Positions 1 through 5,800 of a stretch of 8,042 nucleotides of DNA are shown piece after piece (the stretch's first letter is position 1; each line of letters starts with the position of its first letter). Origin of the DNA: Eubacteriales bacterium (lineage in GTDB: Bacteria > Bacillota_A > Clostridia > Christensenellales > Aristaeellaceae); contig JAQUXV010000038.1 in NCBI GenBank assembly GCA_028692205.1, forward strand, positions 5,129 through 13,170, written 5' to 3'. Below the pieces are notes generated by a model. That model saw nothing but the letters and a program-made list of their open reading frames with translations. It searched no databases and was not told the DNA's origin. Made by a program: the position numbers and the translations under genes.

Positions 1-2
1 TT

Positions 3-1130
3 TCCGGCGATATCGGCAACCTGAACCAGCCGTTGATTCGCGACCCGAAATACATTACAAAAGCCGATTATGTCATCATGGAATCCACCTACGGGGACCG
101 GAGCCACGGCCCAATCCCCGACTATGTAGGAGAACTGGTGCAGATCCTCACCGATACGTTTGCCCGCGGCGGCAATGTGGTAATTCCGAGCTTTGCCGTT
201 GGCCGTACGCAGGAGCTTTTATACTTTCTCCGGCAGATCAAGCAGGACGGGCTGGTAAAGAGTTTTCCGGAGTTCCCGGTTTATGTGGATAGCCCGTTGG
301 CCATTGAAGCGACCGAGGTTTTTGATGAACATGAGTACGACTGTATGGATGATGAGACGCTTGCGCTGATCCGTCAGGGCATTACGCCGCTCAAGTTCGA
401 CCAGCTGCACTTGTCCGTAACCGCGGACGAAAGCAGGCTCATCAATGAGGAGCCGACCCCGAAGGTTATCCTTTCGGCAAGCGGAATGTGTGATGCGGGC
501 CGCATTCGCCATCACCTGAAACACAACCTGTGGCGGGCGGAAAGCACAGTGCTGTTTGTAGGCTACCAGAGCGAAGGCACGCTGGGGCGGCTGCTTGTGG
601 ATGGGGAGAAGAAGGTTAAGCTGTTCGGAGAACCGATATCCGTGAAGGCTGAAATTCGCAAGCTGAACGGTATCAGCGGTCACGCGGATCAAAACGGCTT
701 GCTGAAATGGATCGGCAGCTTTGAGGGCGATATCCGCCACGTGTTTGTAACCCACGGAGAGGACAGCGTAGCCGAGGGGTTTGCCAAACGGCTGCACGAT
801 GATCTTGGGCGAAGCGCGACAGCGCCCTATAACGGAGAATGCTGGGATCTGACCGCGGATGAGCTGCTGCGCGAGGGCACCCGCGAGAAGATCGAGCGCC
901 GCAGGCCGGAAGAGGCTGTGGAGCTGGAGGAAAAAGAACCGAAGCGCGAACCTGAACGCAGGGAACCCAGACCCGCACAAAAAGCGGAGGGAACGCCCTA
1001 CGGGGAACTGCTTACGGCGGCGCTGCGCATGAACGAATTGGTGGAAACGATGCGGGAAAGCTCGAAGAAGAACCAGAGCAAGCTGGCTTCCTCGCTGTAC
1101 GGGCTGATTCACAAATACGGCAAGCGGTAA
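3..1130 (+). CDS. Beta-CASP metallo-beta-lactamase-fold RNase (COG1236/YSH1-like), 5' end cut by window
   Basis: Likely a cytoplasmic RNA-processing nuclease of the CPSF-73/YSH1-like branch. The reading frame is open from base 3, with SGDIGN ahead of the first in-window start-like TTG at 33, so the true start and the HxHxDH zinc motif lie outside the window. Visible signature residues are the motif 4 Asp in SGDIG (9-11), the motif A Glu in ESTYGDR (81-83), the PSFAVGRTQE segment, SASGMCDAGRIRHH, the motif B His in SGHADQ (681-683) and the motif C His in THGE (753-755). All key residues in the visible part are intact. After the catalytic domain the protein continues with a strongly charged Glu/Arg/Lys/Pro-rich linker (about 880-1000) and a helical Lys-rich tail, which is unusual for the core family and could bind RNA or a partner. 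The RNase role is known for the family; the substrate here is unknown. Confidence 0.93.
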   Translation, partial: SGDIGNLNQPLIRDPKYITKADYVIMESTYGDRSHGPIPDYVGELVQILTDTFARGGNVVIPSFAVGRTQELLYFLRQIKQDGLVKSFPEFPVYVDSPLAIEATEVFDEHEYDCMDDETLALIRQGITPLKFDQLHLSVTADESRLINEEPTPKVILSASGMCDAGRIRHHLKHNLWRAESTVLFVGYQSEGTLGRLLVDGEKKVKLFGEPISVKAEIRKLNGISGHADQNGLLKWIGSFEGDIRHVFVTHGEDSVAEGFAKRLHDDLGRSATAPYNGECWDLTADELLREGTREKIERRRPEEAVELEEKEPKREPERREPRPAQKAEGTPYGELLTAALRMNELVETMRESSKKNQSKLASSLYGLIHKYGKR

Positions 1131-1214
1131 AAATTACCAAGGGGTGCGCCTCAGTTTGTCAAGGAACTCGTTTTTCCGGGCGGTGCCGGAGGGACGGGTT
1201 CCCTATGATGGTAA

Positions 1215-1245
1215 CCATATCGACCGGCTTTATCGGTCGATATGG
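1215..1245. repeat. Perfect 12-bp inverted repeat with 7-base loop
   Basis: CCATATCGACCG at 1215-1226 is the exact reverse complement of CGGTCGATATGG at 1234-1245, with GCTTTAT between. Neither strand has a T-tract after it, so it is not a standard terminator. It could be an RNA hairpin or a DNA site for a dimeric protein. Its outer 7 bases (CCATATC/GATATGG) recur in the palindrome at 1555-1578. Confidence 0.8.
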
Positions 1246-1318
1246 AGCGCTTGTGGCTTGCCCGCAAACGGCACCCGTAATTTAAAAAGGTAGCAATTAC
1301 CGCTTTTAACGGTCAGGG

Positions 1319-1347
1319 GCGCGTCTCCACAAGAGATGGAGGCGCGC
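1319..1347 (+). repeat. GC-rich 11-bp hairpin (one G-U), possible weak terminator
   Basis: GCGCGTCTCCA (1319-1329) pairs with TGGAGGCGCGC (1337-1347) with a single T-G wobble and a 7-base loop. Only TTC follows, so intrinsic termination would be weak. It may end transcription from the upstream nuclease gene or be one helix of the structured block. Confidence 0.6.
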
Positions 1348-1525
1348 TTCAGTATATATGGAAGGCGGTCACTACTGCGTTGGGCAGACAGTGTGAGAGC
1401 AGCTGAGAAACGACCGCTCTGGTTACAAACAGGTACAGGGCGAGGAATGATTGGTTTGCAGGCGGAAGAGATCAATCACTAAGAACCATTCGAAAATAAT
1501 GTAATACAAATAAATATTAAATAAA

Positions 1526-1543
1526 ACAACAATAAATAGTTGT
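1526..1543. promoter_or_regulatory. Small inverted repeat overlapping the -35 box
   Basis: ACAAC (1526-1530) and GTTGT (1539-1543) are inverted around 8 bases, the same spacer length as in the -10 palindrome. The two centres are 32 bases apart, close to three helical turns. The arms are short and lie in AT-rich DNA, so chance is possible. Confidence 0.3.
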
Positions 1544-1568
1544 AATATGCAAACGGATATGGTATTCT
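1540..1568 (+). promoter_or_regulatory. Predicted sigma-A promoter of the DUF2975-regulator operon
   Basis: A TTGTAA -35 box (1540-1545, four of six consensus bases) is followed after exactly 17 bases by a TATTCT -10 box (1563-1568, four of six). This places the transcription start near 1575, about 30 bases before the ATG at 1606. The local AT-rich stretch supports a promoter here. The boxes are imperfect, so other hexamers in 1495-1550 cannot be excluded. Confidence 0.5.
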
Positions 1569-1578
1569 TGCCATATCC
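1555..1578. promoter_or_regulatory. Palindromic operator candidate over the -10 box
   Basis: GGATATGG (1555-1562) and CCATATCC (1571-1578) form a perfect 8-bp inverted repeat around an 8-base spacer that contains the -10 hexamer. A protein bound here would block promoter opening. The helix-turn-helix protein encoded second in this operon is an obvious but unproven candidate for binding it. Confidence 0.5.
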
Positions 1579-1605
1579 CCAAAATCGCTTTCAGGAGGTA
1601 TATTT

Positions 1606-2085
1606 ATGAAGACCAAAACAGCGTCGTGGTTGCTCAAAATTGTTCTAGCTTTCAGTGCTCTTGTGGTTCTGGCGGTTGCATTCTGGGCGGTTCCCCAATA
1701 TATGGCGCATGTTGTTTACGTACGGCCAAGCCTTTCGCCCTGGGTATTACCCATGAAGGCGTGTGCCGGGCTGATTGCGCTTCCGGTTTTGGCCGCGATT
1801 GTGCTACTGTGGCGCGTGTTCGGAACGATACCGGAGAATGAAGCGTTTTCAATGCAAAACGCGAAACGCTTTCAGATGATTGCCTGGCTGTCTGTGGGTG
1901 ATCTGCTGCTGGTGTTGCTGCTGGCGGTATTCCTGTTTGTTTCGCACGCTATTCCCGCATTTATTCTGATGTGTTTGTCGGCTGCGGTTTATATCGGCGT
2001 GGTGGCGGCGATCGTGTTTTCCGTGCTGGCCGCGCTCGTACGCAATGCCGCCGAGATGAAACAGGACAACGAATTAACGATTTGA
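1606..2085 (+). CDS. DUF2975-type four-helix membrane protein
   Basis: This 159-residue integral membrane protein probably sits in the cytoplasmic membrane with four helices, at roughly residues 8-34, 48-72, 93-121 and 124-147. The loops are short and the C-terminal tail polar. Its length, helix pattern and immediate linkage to a small YozG-like regulator match the DUF2975 family, in which the membrane protein and Cro/CI-type regulator travel as a pair. The ATG at 1606 has a near-perfect AGGAGGT ribosome site at 1593-1599, fixing the start. The regulator's ribosome site overlaps this gene's stop codon, so the two are almost certainly co-translated. No enzymatic motif is visible. The family's function is not established; a role as membrane sensor or antagonist of the regulator is inference from the pairing. 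Confidence 0.82.
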   Translation: MKTKTASWLLKIVLAFSALVVLAVAFWAVPQYMAHVVYVRPSLSPWVLPMKACAGLIALPVLAAIVLLWRVFGTIPENEAFSMQNAKRFQMIAWLSVGDLLLVLLLAVFLFVSHAIPAFILMCLSAAVYIGVVAAIVFSVLAALVRNAAEMKQDNELTI

Positions 2086-2095
2086 GGTGATTTGT

Positions 2096-2302
2096 GTGCC
2101 GATGAACGTAACGCTGGATATCATGCTTGCCAAACGTAAGATGTCGCTGAACGAACTGAGCGAAAAAGTTGGCGTAACGCCCTCCAACCTGAGCATTCTG
2201 AAAACCGGAAAGGCGAAAGGCGTACGCTTTTCCACGCTGGAGAAGCTGTGCCGGGCGCTGGACTGTCAACCGGGCGACCTGCTGGAATACCGGGAGGAGT
2301 AA
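2096..2302 (+). CDS. Small Cro/CI (YozG-like) helix-turn-helix regulator
   Basis: This 68-residue DNA-binding protein consists of little more than one HTH domain. The supporting helix reads SLNELSEKVG and the recognition helix TPSNLSILKTG, followed by the family-typical FSTLEKLCRALDCQPGDLLEY. I choose the GTG at 2096 because GAGGTGA (2084-2090) sits 5-6 bases upstream. The in-frame GTG at 2087 lies inside that ribosome site, and the ATG at 2102 is somewhat far. The gene starts 10 bases after the DUF2975 stop. It probably regulates its own operon through the palindrome at 1555-1578, but this is inference. With no extra domain, any signal must come through a partner, plausibly the membrane protein beside it. 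Confidence 0.9.
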   Translation: MPMNVTLDIMLAKRKMSLNELSEKVGVTPSNLSILKTGKAKGVRFSTLEKLCRALDCQPGDLLEYREE

Positions 2303-2448
2303 GCGGTTTTAGCGAAAACAAATGTGGACGCTTTTAGGAAAAGAGAGGTTTCGGGAATAGCGAAAAGGGTTTCCGCACTCTGAGATCGTATATCAACACC
2401 AGAGTAAAAACGCCGCCTGCGGCGAACGGTTTTGGAAGGATGAGTACG
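2303..2448 (+). promoter_or_regulatory. Leader region of the GH3 gene with a hairpin and a repeated 9-mer
   Basis: This gap contains TAGCGAAAA twice (2310-2318 and 2358-2366), a GTTTT/AAAAC inverted repeat (2306-2310/2315-2319), and a tight GC hairpin with CGCCG (2411-2415) pairing to CGGCG (2420-2424). The hairpin ends about 9 bases before the GGAAGGA ribosome site. TATATC at 2389-2394 could be a -10 box, but no good -35 accompanies it. The hairpin is followed by TTTT after 6 bases, so it could act as a weak terminator for the regulator operon or shape access to the GH3 ribosome site. Confidence 0.4.
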
Positions 2449-4527
2449 ATGGACAGAGAACAGGCGCAAAAACTTGCCCATGAGCTGGTTGCCCGCATGA
2501 CGCTGGAGGAAAAGGCTTCCCAGCTGCGCTACCAGGCGCCCGCCATTCCCAGGCTGGGCATCCCCGCTTATAACTGGTGGAACGAAGCGCTGCACGGCGT
2601 AGCCCGCGCGGGTACGGCAACGGTGTTTCCGCAGGCCATCGGGTTGGCCGCGGCGTTTGACGATACGCTTATGGAAACCATCGCCGATACCATTTCCACC
2701 GAAGCGCGCGCGAAGTACAACATGCAATCCTCTCACGGCGACCGCGATATTTACAAAGGGCTTACGATGTGGTCGCCCAATGTGAACCTGTTCCGCGACC
2801 CCCGATGGGGCCGCGGACAGGAAACCTACGGCGAGGATCCGTACCTAACCTCACGGCTGGGCGTGGCATTTGTGAAAGGCTTGCAGGGAAAAGGGAAAAC
2901 GCTTAAAACGGCAGCCTGCGCCAAACATTTTGCGGTGCATTCGGGGCCGGAGGCCGTGCGGCACAGCTTCGACGCGCTGGTGACTAAAAAGGACCTGCGG
3001 GAGACCTATCTGCCCGCATTTGAGGCGCTGGTGAAGGAAGCGGATGTGGAGAGCGTGATGGGCGCATACAACCGCGTGAACGGCGAGCCTGCCTGCGGCA
3101 GCAAAATGCTGCTGAAGGATATTCTCCGCGAGGAATGGGGCTTTGAAGGGCATGTGGTCAGCGATTGCTGGGCGATCCGAGACTTCCATGAGCACCACCA
3201 CGTAACCGACACCGCGCCGGAAAGCGCGGCGTTGGCGATGAAATATGGCTGCGACCTCAACTGCGGCGAAGTGTACTTGCAGGTGCTGGCGGCCTATCAG
3301 GAAGGGCGCATTACGGAGGAGCAGATTACCACGGCGTGCGAACGGCTGATGACGACTCGCTATCTGCTGGGCATCCTCGGAAGCGAAGGCTCCGAATACG
3401 ATCGGGTATCATACGCCGAAAACGACACCGACCAAAACGCCGCTCTTGCGCGGATTGTGGCGGAAAAGTGCATGGTGCTGCTGAAAAACGACGGCGTGTT
3501 GCCGCTGAAGCTTTCCACGCTTCAAAATGTGGGCGTTATCGGCCCGAACGCCAACAGCGTCGCGTGCCTGGAAGGCAACTACAACGGCACATCCTCGCGC
3601 TATGTAACCTATCTGGAAGGGATACGCGCGGCGTGCGAGGGAAAGGCGCGCGTGTATTACGCGCAGGGAAGCCATTTGTATCGGGATCGCACCAGCAACC
3701 TTGCCATGGCGGACGACCGGCTGGCGGAAGCCGCGGCGGTTGCGGAACGGTGCGATGTGAACATCCTCTGCCTCGGGCTGGACGCCACGCTGGAAGGCGA
3801 GGAAGGGGATACCGGAAACGAGTACTCCTCCGGCGATAAGAAGGACCTGAATCTTCCGCCCTGCCAGCAGAAGCTGCTGCATACGGTGTTGGCTGCCGGA
3901 AAACCGACAATCGTGGTGTTGTCCGCCGGCAGCGCGCTCGCGGTGGCGGAGGGTAATGCGGTGCTGCAGGCGTGGTATCCGGGCGAGATGGGCGGCGAGG
4001 CACTCGCAAACATCCTATTCGGTGTGGTGTCGCCCAGTGGCCGCCTGCCGGTAACCTTCTACCAGAGTGTGGACGATTTGCCCGCCTTCGAGGATTACGC
4101 CATGACCAACCGCACCTACCGCTACTTTGAAGGCGCGCCGCTTTTCCCGTTCGGATACGGGCTGAGCTATACCCGCTTCACCTATTCCGATGCCCGGTAT
4201 GAAAACGGCGCCGTAAGCGTTACGGTGGAAAACTCGGGCGATTGCGATGGGGACGAGGTAGTACAGGTTTATGTGAAGGATTACGATTCGCCCTACGCGG
4301 TGCTGAACCACAGCCTGTGCGCGTTCAAGCGCGTAACGCTTGCCAAAGGCGAAAAGACCACGGTTACCCTGCCCGTCAGGGAGGAAGCGTTTACCGCGAT
4401 TGACGACGAAGGCAAGCCCACGTCGTTGGGCAGGCACTTCGCGCTGTATGTAGGCGGCAGCCAGCCGGATGGCCGCAGTGAACGACTACTGGGCCGGAAA
4501 CCGCTGGAAATTGACGTGCGGTTATAA
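2449..4527 (+). CDS. Glycoside hydrolase family 3, beta-xylosidase/beta-glucosidase-like
   Basis: A retaining exo-acting glycosidase that releases terminal beta-linked sugars, most likely xylose or glucose, from oligosaccharides. It has no signal peptide, so it acts in the cytoplasm on imported substrates. ATG 2449 is preferred (692 residues) because GGAAGGA ends 8 bases upstream; the ATG at 2440 overlaps that site. Domains in order are a TIM barrel (about 25-300) with NWWNEALHGV, FRDPRWGRGQETYGEDP and the Lys159-His160 pair; an alpha/beta sandwich (about 340-560) with EGNYNGTSSRYVT; and a fibronectin-III-like C-terminal domain (about 585-690). The catalytic nucleophile is Asp239 in VVSDCW. 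The acid/base is probably Glu449 or Glu451 in TLEGEEGD. The NWWNEALHG and GNYNGT motifs resemble xylosidase-type members, but specificity cannot be fixed by eye. The length is normal and no lesion is seen. Confidence 0.95.
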   Translation: MDREQAQKLAHELVARMTLEEKASQLRYQAPAIPRLGIPAYNWWNEALHGVARAGTATVFPQAIGLAAAFDDTLMETIADTISTEARAKYNMQSSHGDRDIYKGLTMWSPNVNLFRDPRWGRGQETYGEDPYLTSRLGVAFVKGLQGKGKTLKTAACAKHFAVHSGPEAVRHSFDALVTKKDLRETYLPAFEALVKEADVESVMGAYNRVNGEPACGSKMLLKDILREEWGFEGHVVSDCWAIRDFHEHHHVTDTAPESAALAMKYGCDLNCGEVYLQVLAAYQEGRITEEQITTACERLMTTRYLLGILGSEGSEYDRVSYAENDTDQNAALARIVAEKCMVLLKNDGVLPLKLSTLQNVGVIGPNANSVACLEGNYNGTSSRYVTYLEGIRAACEGKARVYYAQGSHLYRDRTSNLAMADDRLAEAAAVAERCDVNILCLGLDATLEGEEGDTGNEYSSGDKKDLNLPPCQQKLLHTVLAAGKPTIVVLSAGSALAVAEGNAVLQAWYPGEMGGEALANILFGVVSPSGRLPVTFYQSVDDLPAFEDYAMTNRTYRYFEGAPLFPFGYGLSYTRFTYSDARYENGAVSVTVENSGDCDGDEVVQVYVKDYDSPYAVLNHSLCAFKRVTLAKGEKTTVTLPVREEAFTAIDDEGKPTSLGRHFALYVGGSQPDGRSERLLGRKPLEIDVRL

Positions 4528-4541
4528 ACAAAACGAGAATG

Positions 4542-4582
4542 AAAAAGCGCGGTCCGAAAGAAAACTTCGGACCGCGCCTTTT
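4542..4582. terminator. Strong bidirectional intrinsic terminator
   Basis: GCGCGGTCCGAA (4547-4558) is perfectly complementary to TTCGGACCGCGC (4566-4577) with a 7-base loop. Five A's precede it and CTTTT follows, so it works as a GC stem plus T-tract on both strands. It lies 15 bases after the GH3 stop and about 100 bases beyond the stop of the convergent minus-strand operon, so it can insulate both. Confidence 0.92.
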
Positions 4583-4678
4583 CATTTCTATGGAGTACTA
4601 TCGGTTGGAAATCGTCCGGCATTCGGCGCTGGCAATTGTGCCTTCGGCTGAGTTTCGCGTACGGCGAATATTGGCCGT
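4583..4678. other. Short convergent spacer, nothing recognised
   Basis: Between the bidirectional terminator and the stop of the Usp-like gene I see only a small GGCA/TGCC pairing (4631-4642) and no gene. Confidence 0.6.
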
Positions 4679-5053
4679 TCAGGCGTCCGCCATAATCATT
4701 ACCTGTACGTTTGGCAAAAGCGATGACAGGGTTTCCGCAATGCCGTCCGCATGCTCACCGCCGCCCATCACGATCTGTTTCACATTCTCCCGTCGGGCAA
4801 ACTCCGCAATCGCGGTAACCGCGACTTCCGCACGCAGCACGGTCATTTCCGCGCCCGCTTCGCCCGCAAGCGCATACAGATAATCCAATACTTTCGAATC
4901 GATTACCTGCACGGGCTGCCATTCGTCGGTTACCACATGCAGCACATGCATGGGGCAATGCACGGCCATCGCCATATCGGCCGCCTGCCGGATCAGCCTG
5001 GCGCAGGCCCGCTGAAGGGTAACCAGCACCAGTATGGGGGACTGAGATTCCAT
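4679..5053 (-). CDS. Small universal-stress-protein (UspA)-like protein
   Basis: This 124-residue soluble protein has the order of a Usp fold: an N-terminal strand ILVLVT, a helix with Arg-rich ARLIRQAADMA, the strand MHVLHVV, a helical middle, and then AIAEFARRENVKQIVMGGG near residues 82-99. Usp domains bind nucleotides through a GxxG-9x-G(S/T) motif near the C-terminus. Here the MGGGEHADG segment is a poor match, so ATP binding is doubtful and this may be the KdpD-type or non-binding class. It is the last gene of the sodium-pump operon. Its ATG lies 2 bases after the preceding stop, with AAAAGGAAA as the ribosome site inside that gene. It is shorter than the usual 140-150 residues. A regulatory or sensory role for the pump is inference. 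Confidence 0.75.
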   Translation of the reverse strand: MESQSPILVLVTLQRACARLIRQAADMAMAVHCPMHVLHVVTDEWQPVQVIDSKVLDYLYALAGEAGAEMTVLRAEVAVTAIAEFARRENVKQIVMGGGEHADGIAETLSSLLPNVQVMIMADA

Positions 5054-5055
5054 GA

Positions 5056-5556
5056 TCAGCTTTCCTTTTCTGCAATTTCCAGGGACGCCACCATACGGTT
5101 GTTGCTTAAAATCCGGACGTTATCGCCTGGCTGTAATGTGGGAACAGGCTTCAACGCGTCCAGATAGAACGAGCGATCATCTTCGGGCGCGCCTTTATCG
5201 CCGATGTTGATCGTCAGCGTGCGGCAGTCCATGCCTTCGTGGTCGATAATATCCTGCCCGATTCCCGTAAGAACGCCTGCGGTTTCCCGCTTGTTGCCGT
5301 CCAGCATGTAATCAATATGGGTTTTGTACAGCTTAACGGGTTTCAGGTACACATCGTAGAAAAAAATGCAGTAAACACCGCCAAGCACTGTAATGAGCGC
5401 CGTCCAGATCCAGCCGCCGACATCCCGGTGCAGCCGGAAGATAACAAACGACGCGATTGCCAAAAGCAGCATGACTGCCGTAGGCAGAAAGACCACCCAG
5501 CGGCGTTTTCCCAACTCTTTCCCGGCCTGCTCGCGGTCGGCTTGCGAATATAACAT
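5056..5556 (-). CDS. Unknown two-helix membrane protein of the sodium-pump operon
   Basis: I do not recognise this 166-residue protein. It has a short, charged, probably cytoplasmic N-terminus (residues 1-20), two membrane helices at about 20-41 and 46-70 forming a hairpin, then a soluble domain of about 95 residues on the same side as the N-terminus. That domain is rich in short strands; its last part (SFYLDALKPVP, LQPGDNVRIL, then MVASLEI) looks like a small beta-barrel, OB- or SH3-like, but this is only an impression. The start is set by AAAGGAG about 7 bases upstream of the ATG at 5556, which lies 4 bases after the gamma-subunit stop. Its position between the pump subunits and the Usp-like gene suggests an accessory or assembly role. 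Confidence 0.8.
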   Translation of the reverse strand: MLYSQADREQAGKELGKRRWVVFLPTAVMLLLAIASFVIFRLHRDVGGWIWTALITVLGGVYCIFFYDVYLKPVKLYKTHIDYMLDGNKRETAGVLTGIGQDIIDHEGMDCRTLTINIGDKGAPEDDRSFYLDALKPVPTLQPGDNVRILSNNRMVASLEIAEKES

Positions 5557-5560
5557 AGGC

Positions 5561-5776
5561 TTACTCCTTTGTGCCTTCCTTTTTTACACCGATACGCTGC
5601 ATCAGCCGGATCGCGACAAAAAAGAGCAGCAGTACCAGAAAAACGCCCAACAGGCCGAAAAGCGTCGTTAACAACCCCTTGCTCAGCAGGGGGAGCGAGG
5701 TCAGCCCGGCCGAAGCCGTCGCGGTAGCCGAAGCGGCAACCGTTTCGGCCGTTTGCATAAGCCATGCGCCAATCAT
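5561..5776 (-). CDS. OadG-like gamma subunit of a sodium-pumping decarboxylase
   Basis: This is a 71-residue single-span membrane protein with an Ala/Thr/Ser-rich N-terminal segment (about residues 1-33), one strongly hydrophobic helix (about 36-59, LLTTLFGLLGVFLVLLLFF) and a short basic tail. Size, topology and position directly after the beta subunit fit the OadG family, which anchors the biotin/carboxyltransferase parts to the membrane beta subunit. The long cytoplasmic tail with zinc-binding His residues known in enteric OadG is absent. Assignment rests mainly on context, because such small proteins carry little sequence signal. The ATG at 5776 has an AGAAGGT site about 8 bases upstream and follows the beta-subunit stop by 24 bases. 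Confidence 0.72.
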   Translation of the reverse strand: MIGAWLMQTAETVAASATATASAGLTSLPLLSKGLLTTLFGLLGVFLVLLLFFVAIRLMQRIGVKKEGTKE

Positions 5777-5800
5777 GTTCGTTACCTTCTTTCTCTGGGG

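Larger units (their letters stand above)
1163..1417 (+). ncRNA. Candidate structured RNA or folded intergenic element with serial hairpins
   Basis: Stem-loops read by eye. First, 1163-1179 pairs with 1186-1202 over 17 bp, including four U-G wobbles and a 6-base loop. Second, 1215-1226 pairs perfectly with 1234-1245. Third, an imperfect arm pair lies in 1275-1312 (CCGT/ACGG, TAAAA/TTTTA, GGTA/TACC). Fourth, 1319-1329 pairs with 1337-1347 over 11 bp with one wobble. Fifth, CACT/AGTG and CTGC/GCAG pair in 1370-1393, with GCGGTC (1365-1370) and GACCGC (1412-1417) able to close around it. The wobbles in helices one and four are G-U only on the plus strand and would be A-C mismatches on the minus strand, so a plus-strand transcript is favoured. 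No own promoter or terminator is evident, and I do not recognise a known RNA family. A dispersed repeat that folds is an equally good reading. Confidence 0.4.
1131..1605 (+). other. 475-base gene-free region: structured block followed by AT-rich promoter zone
   Basis: No convincing protein gene is seen. From about 1163 to 1417 the region is packed with stem-loops, listed separately. From about 1480 to 1550 it becomes very AT-rich and contains the likely promoter of the DUF2975/regulator operon. No clear T-tract terminator follows the upstream nuclease gene. The GC-rich hairpin at 1319-1347 is the nearest candidate, but only TT follows it. Confidence 0.7.

Noticed and set aside
219..1112. Minus-strand open frame of 297 codons opposite the nuclease gene
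   Set aside because: The plus-strand frame carries all the beta-CASP motifs; the antisense product shows no recognisable domain or ribosome site.
1141..1250. Possible group II intron start (GTGCG) or domain V
   Set aside because: GTGCGCC at 1145-1151 resembles an intron 5' end, but no domain V with its AGC/GUUC pattern and no reverse transcriptase are present.
1230..1475. Minus-strand open frame of 81 codons in the structured gap
   Set aside because: Composition looks non-coding, it runs through the hairpins, and I see no convincing ribosome site. It may be a frame fortuitously open in a repeat or RNA gene.
1131..1480. tRNA or known riboswitch in the gap
   Set aside because: No cloverleaf with TTCGA arm and CCA, and no conserved riboswitch core that I can recognise. 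The next gene also has its own closer promoter.
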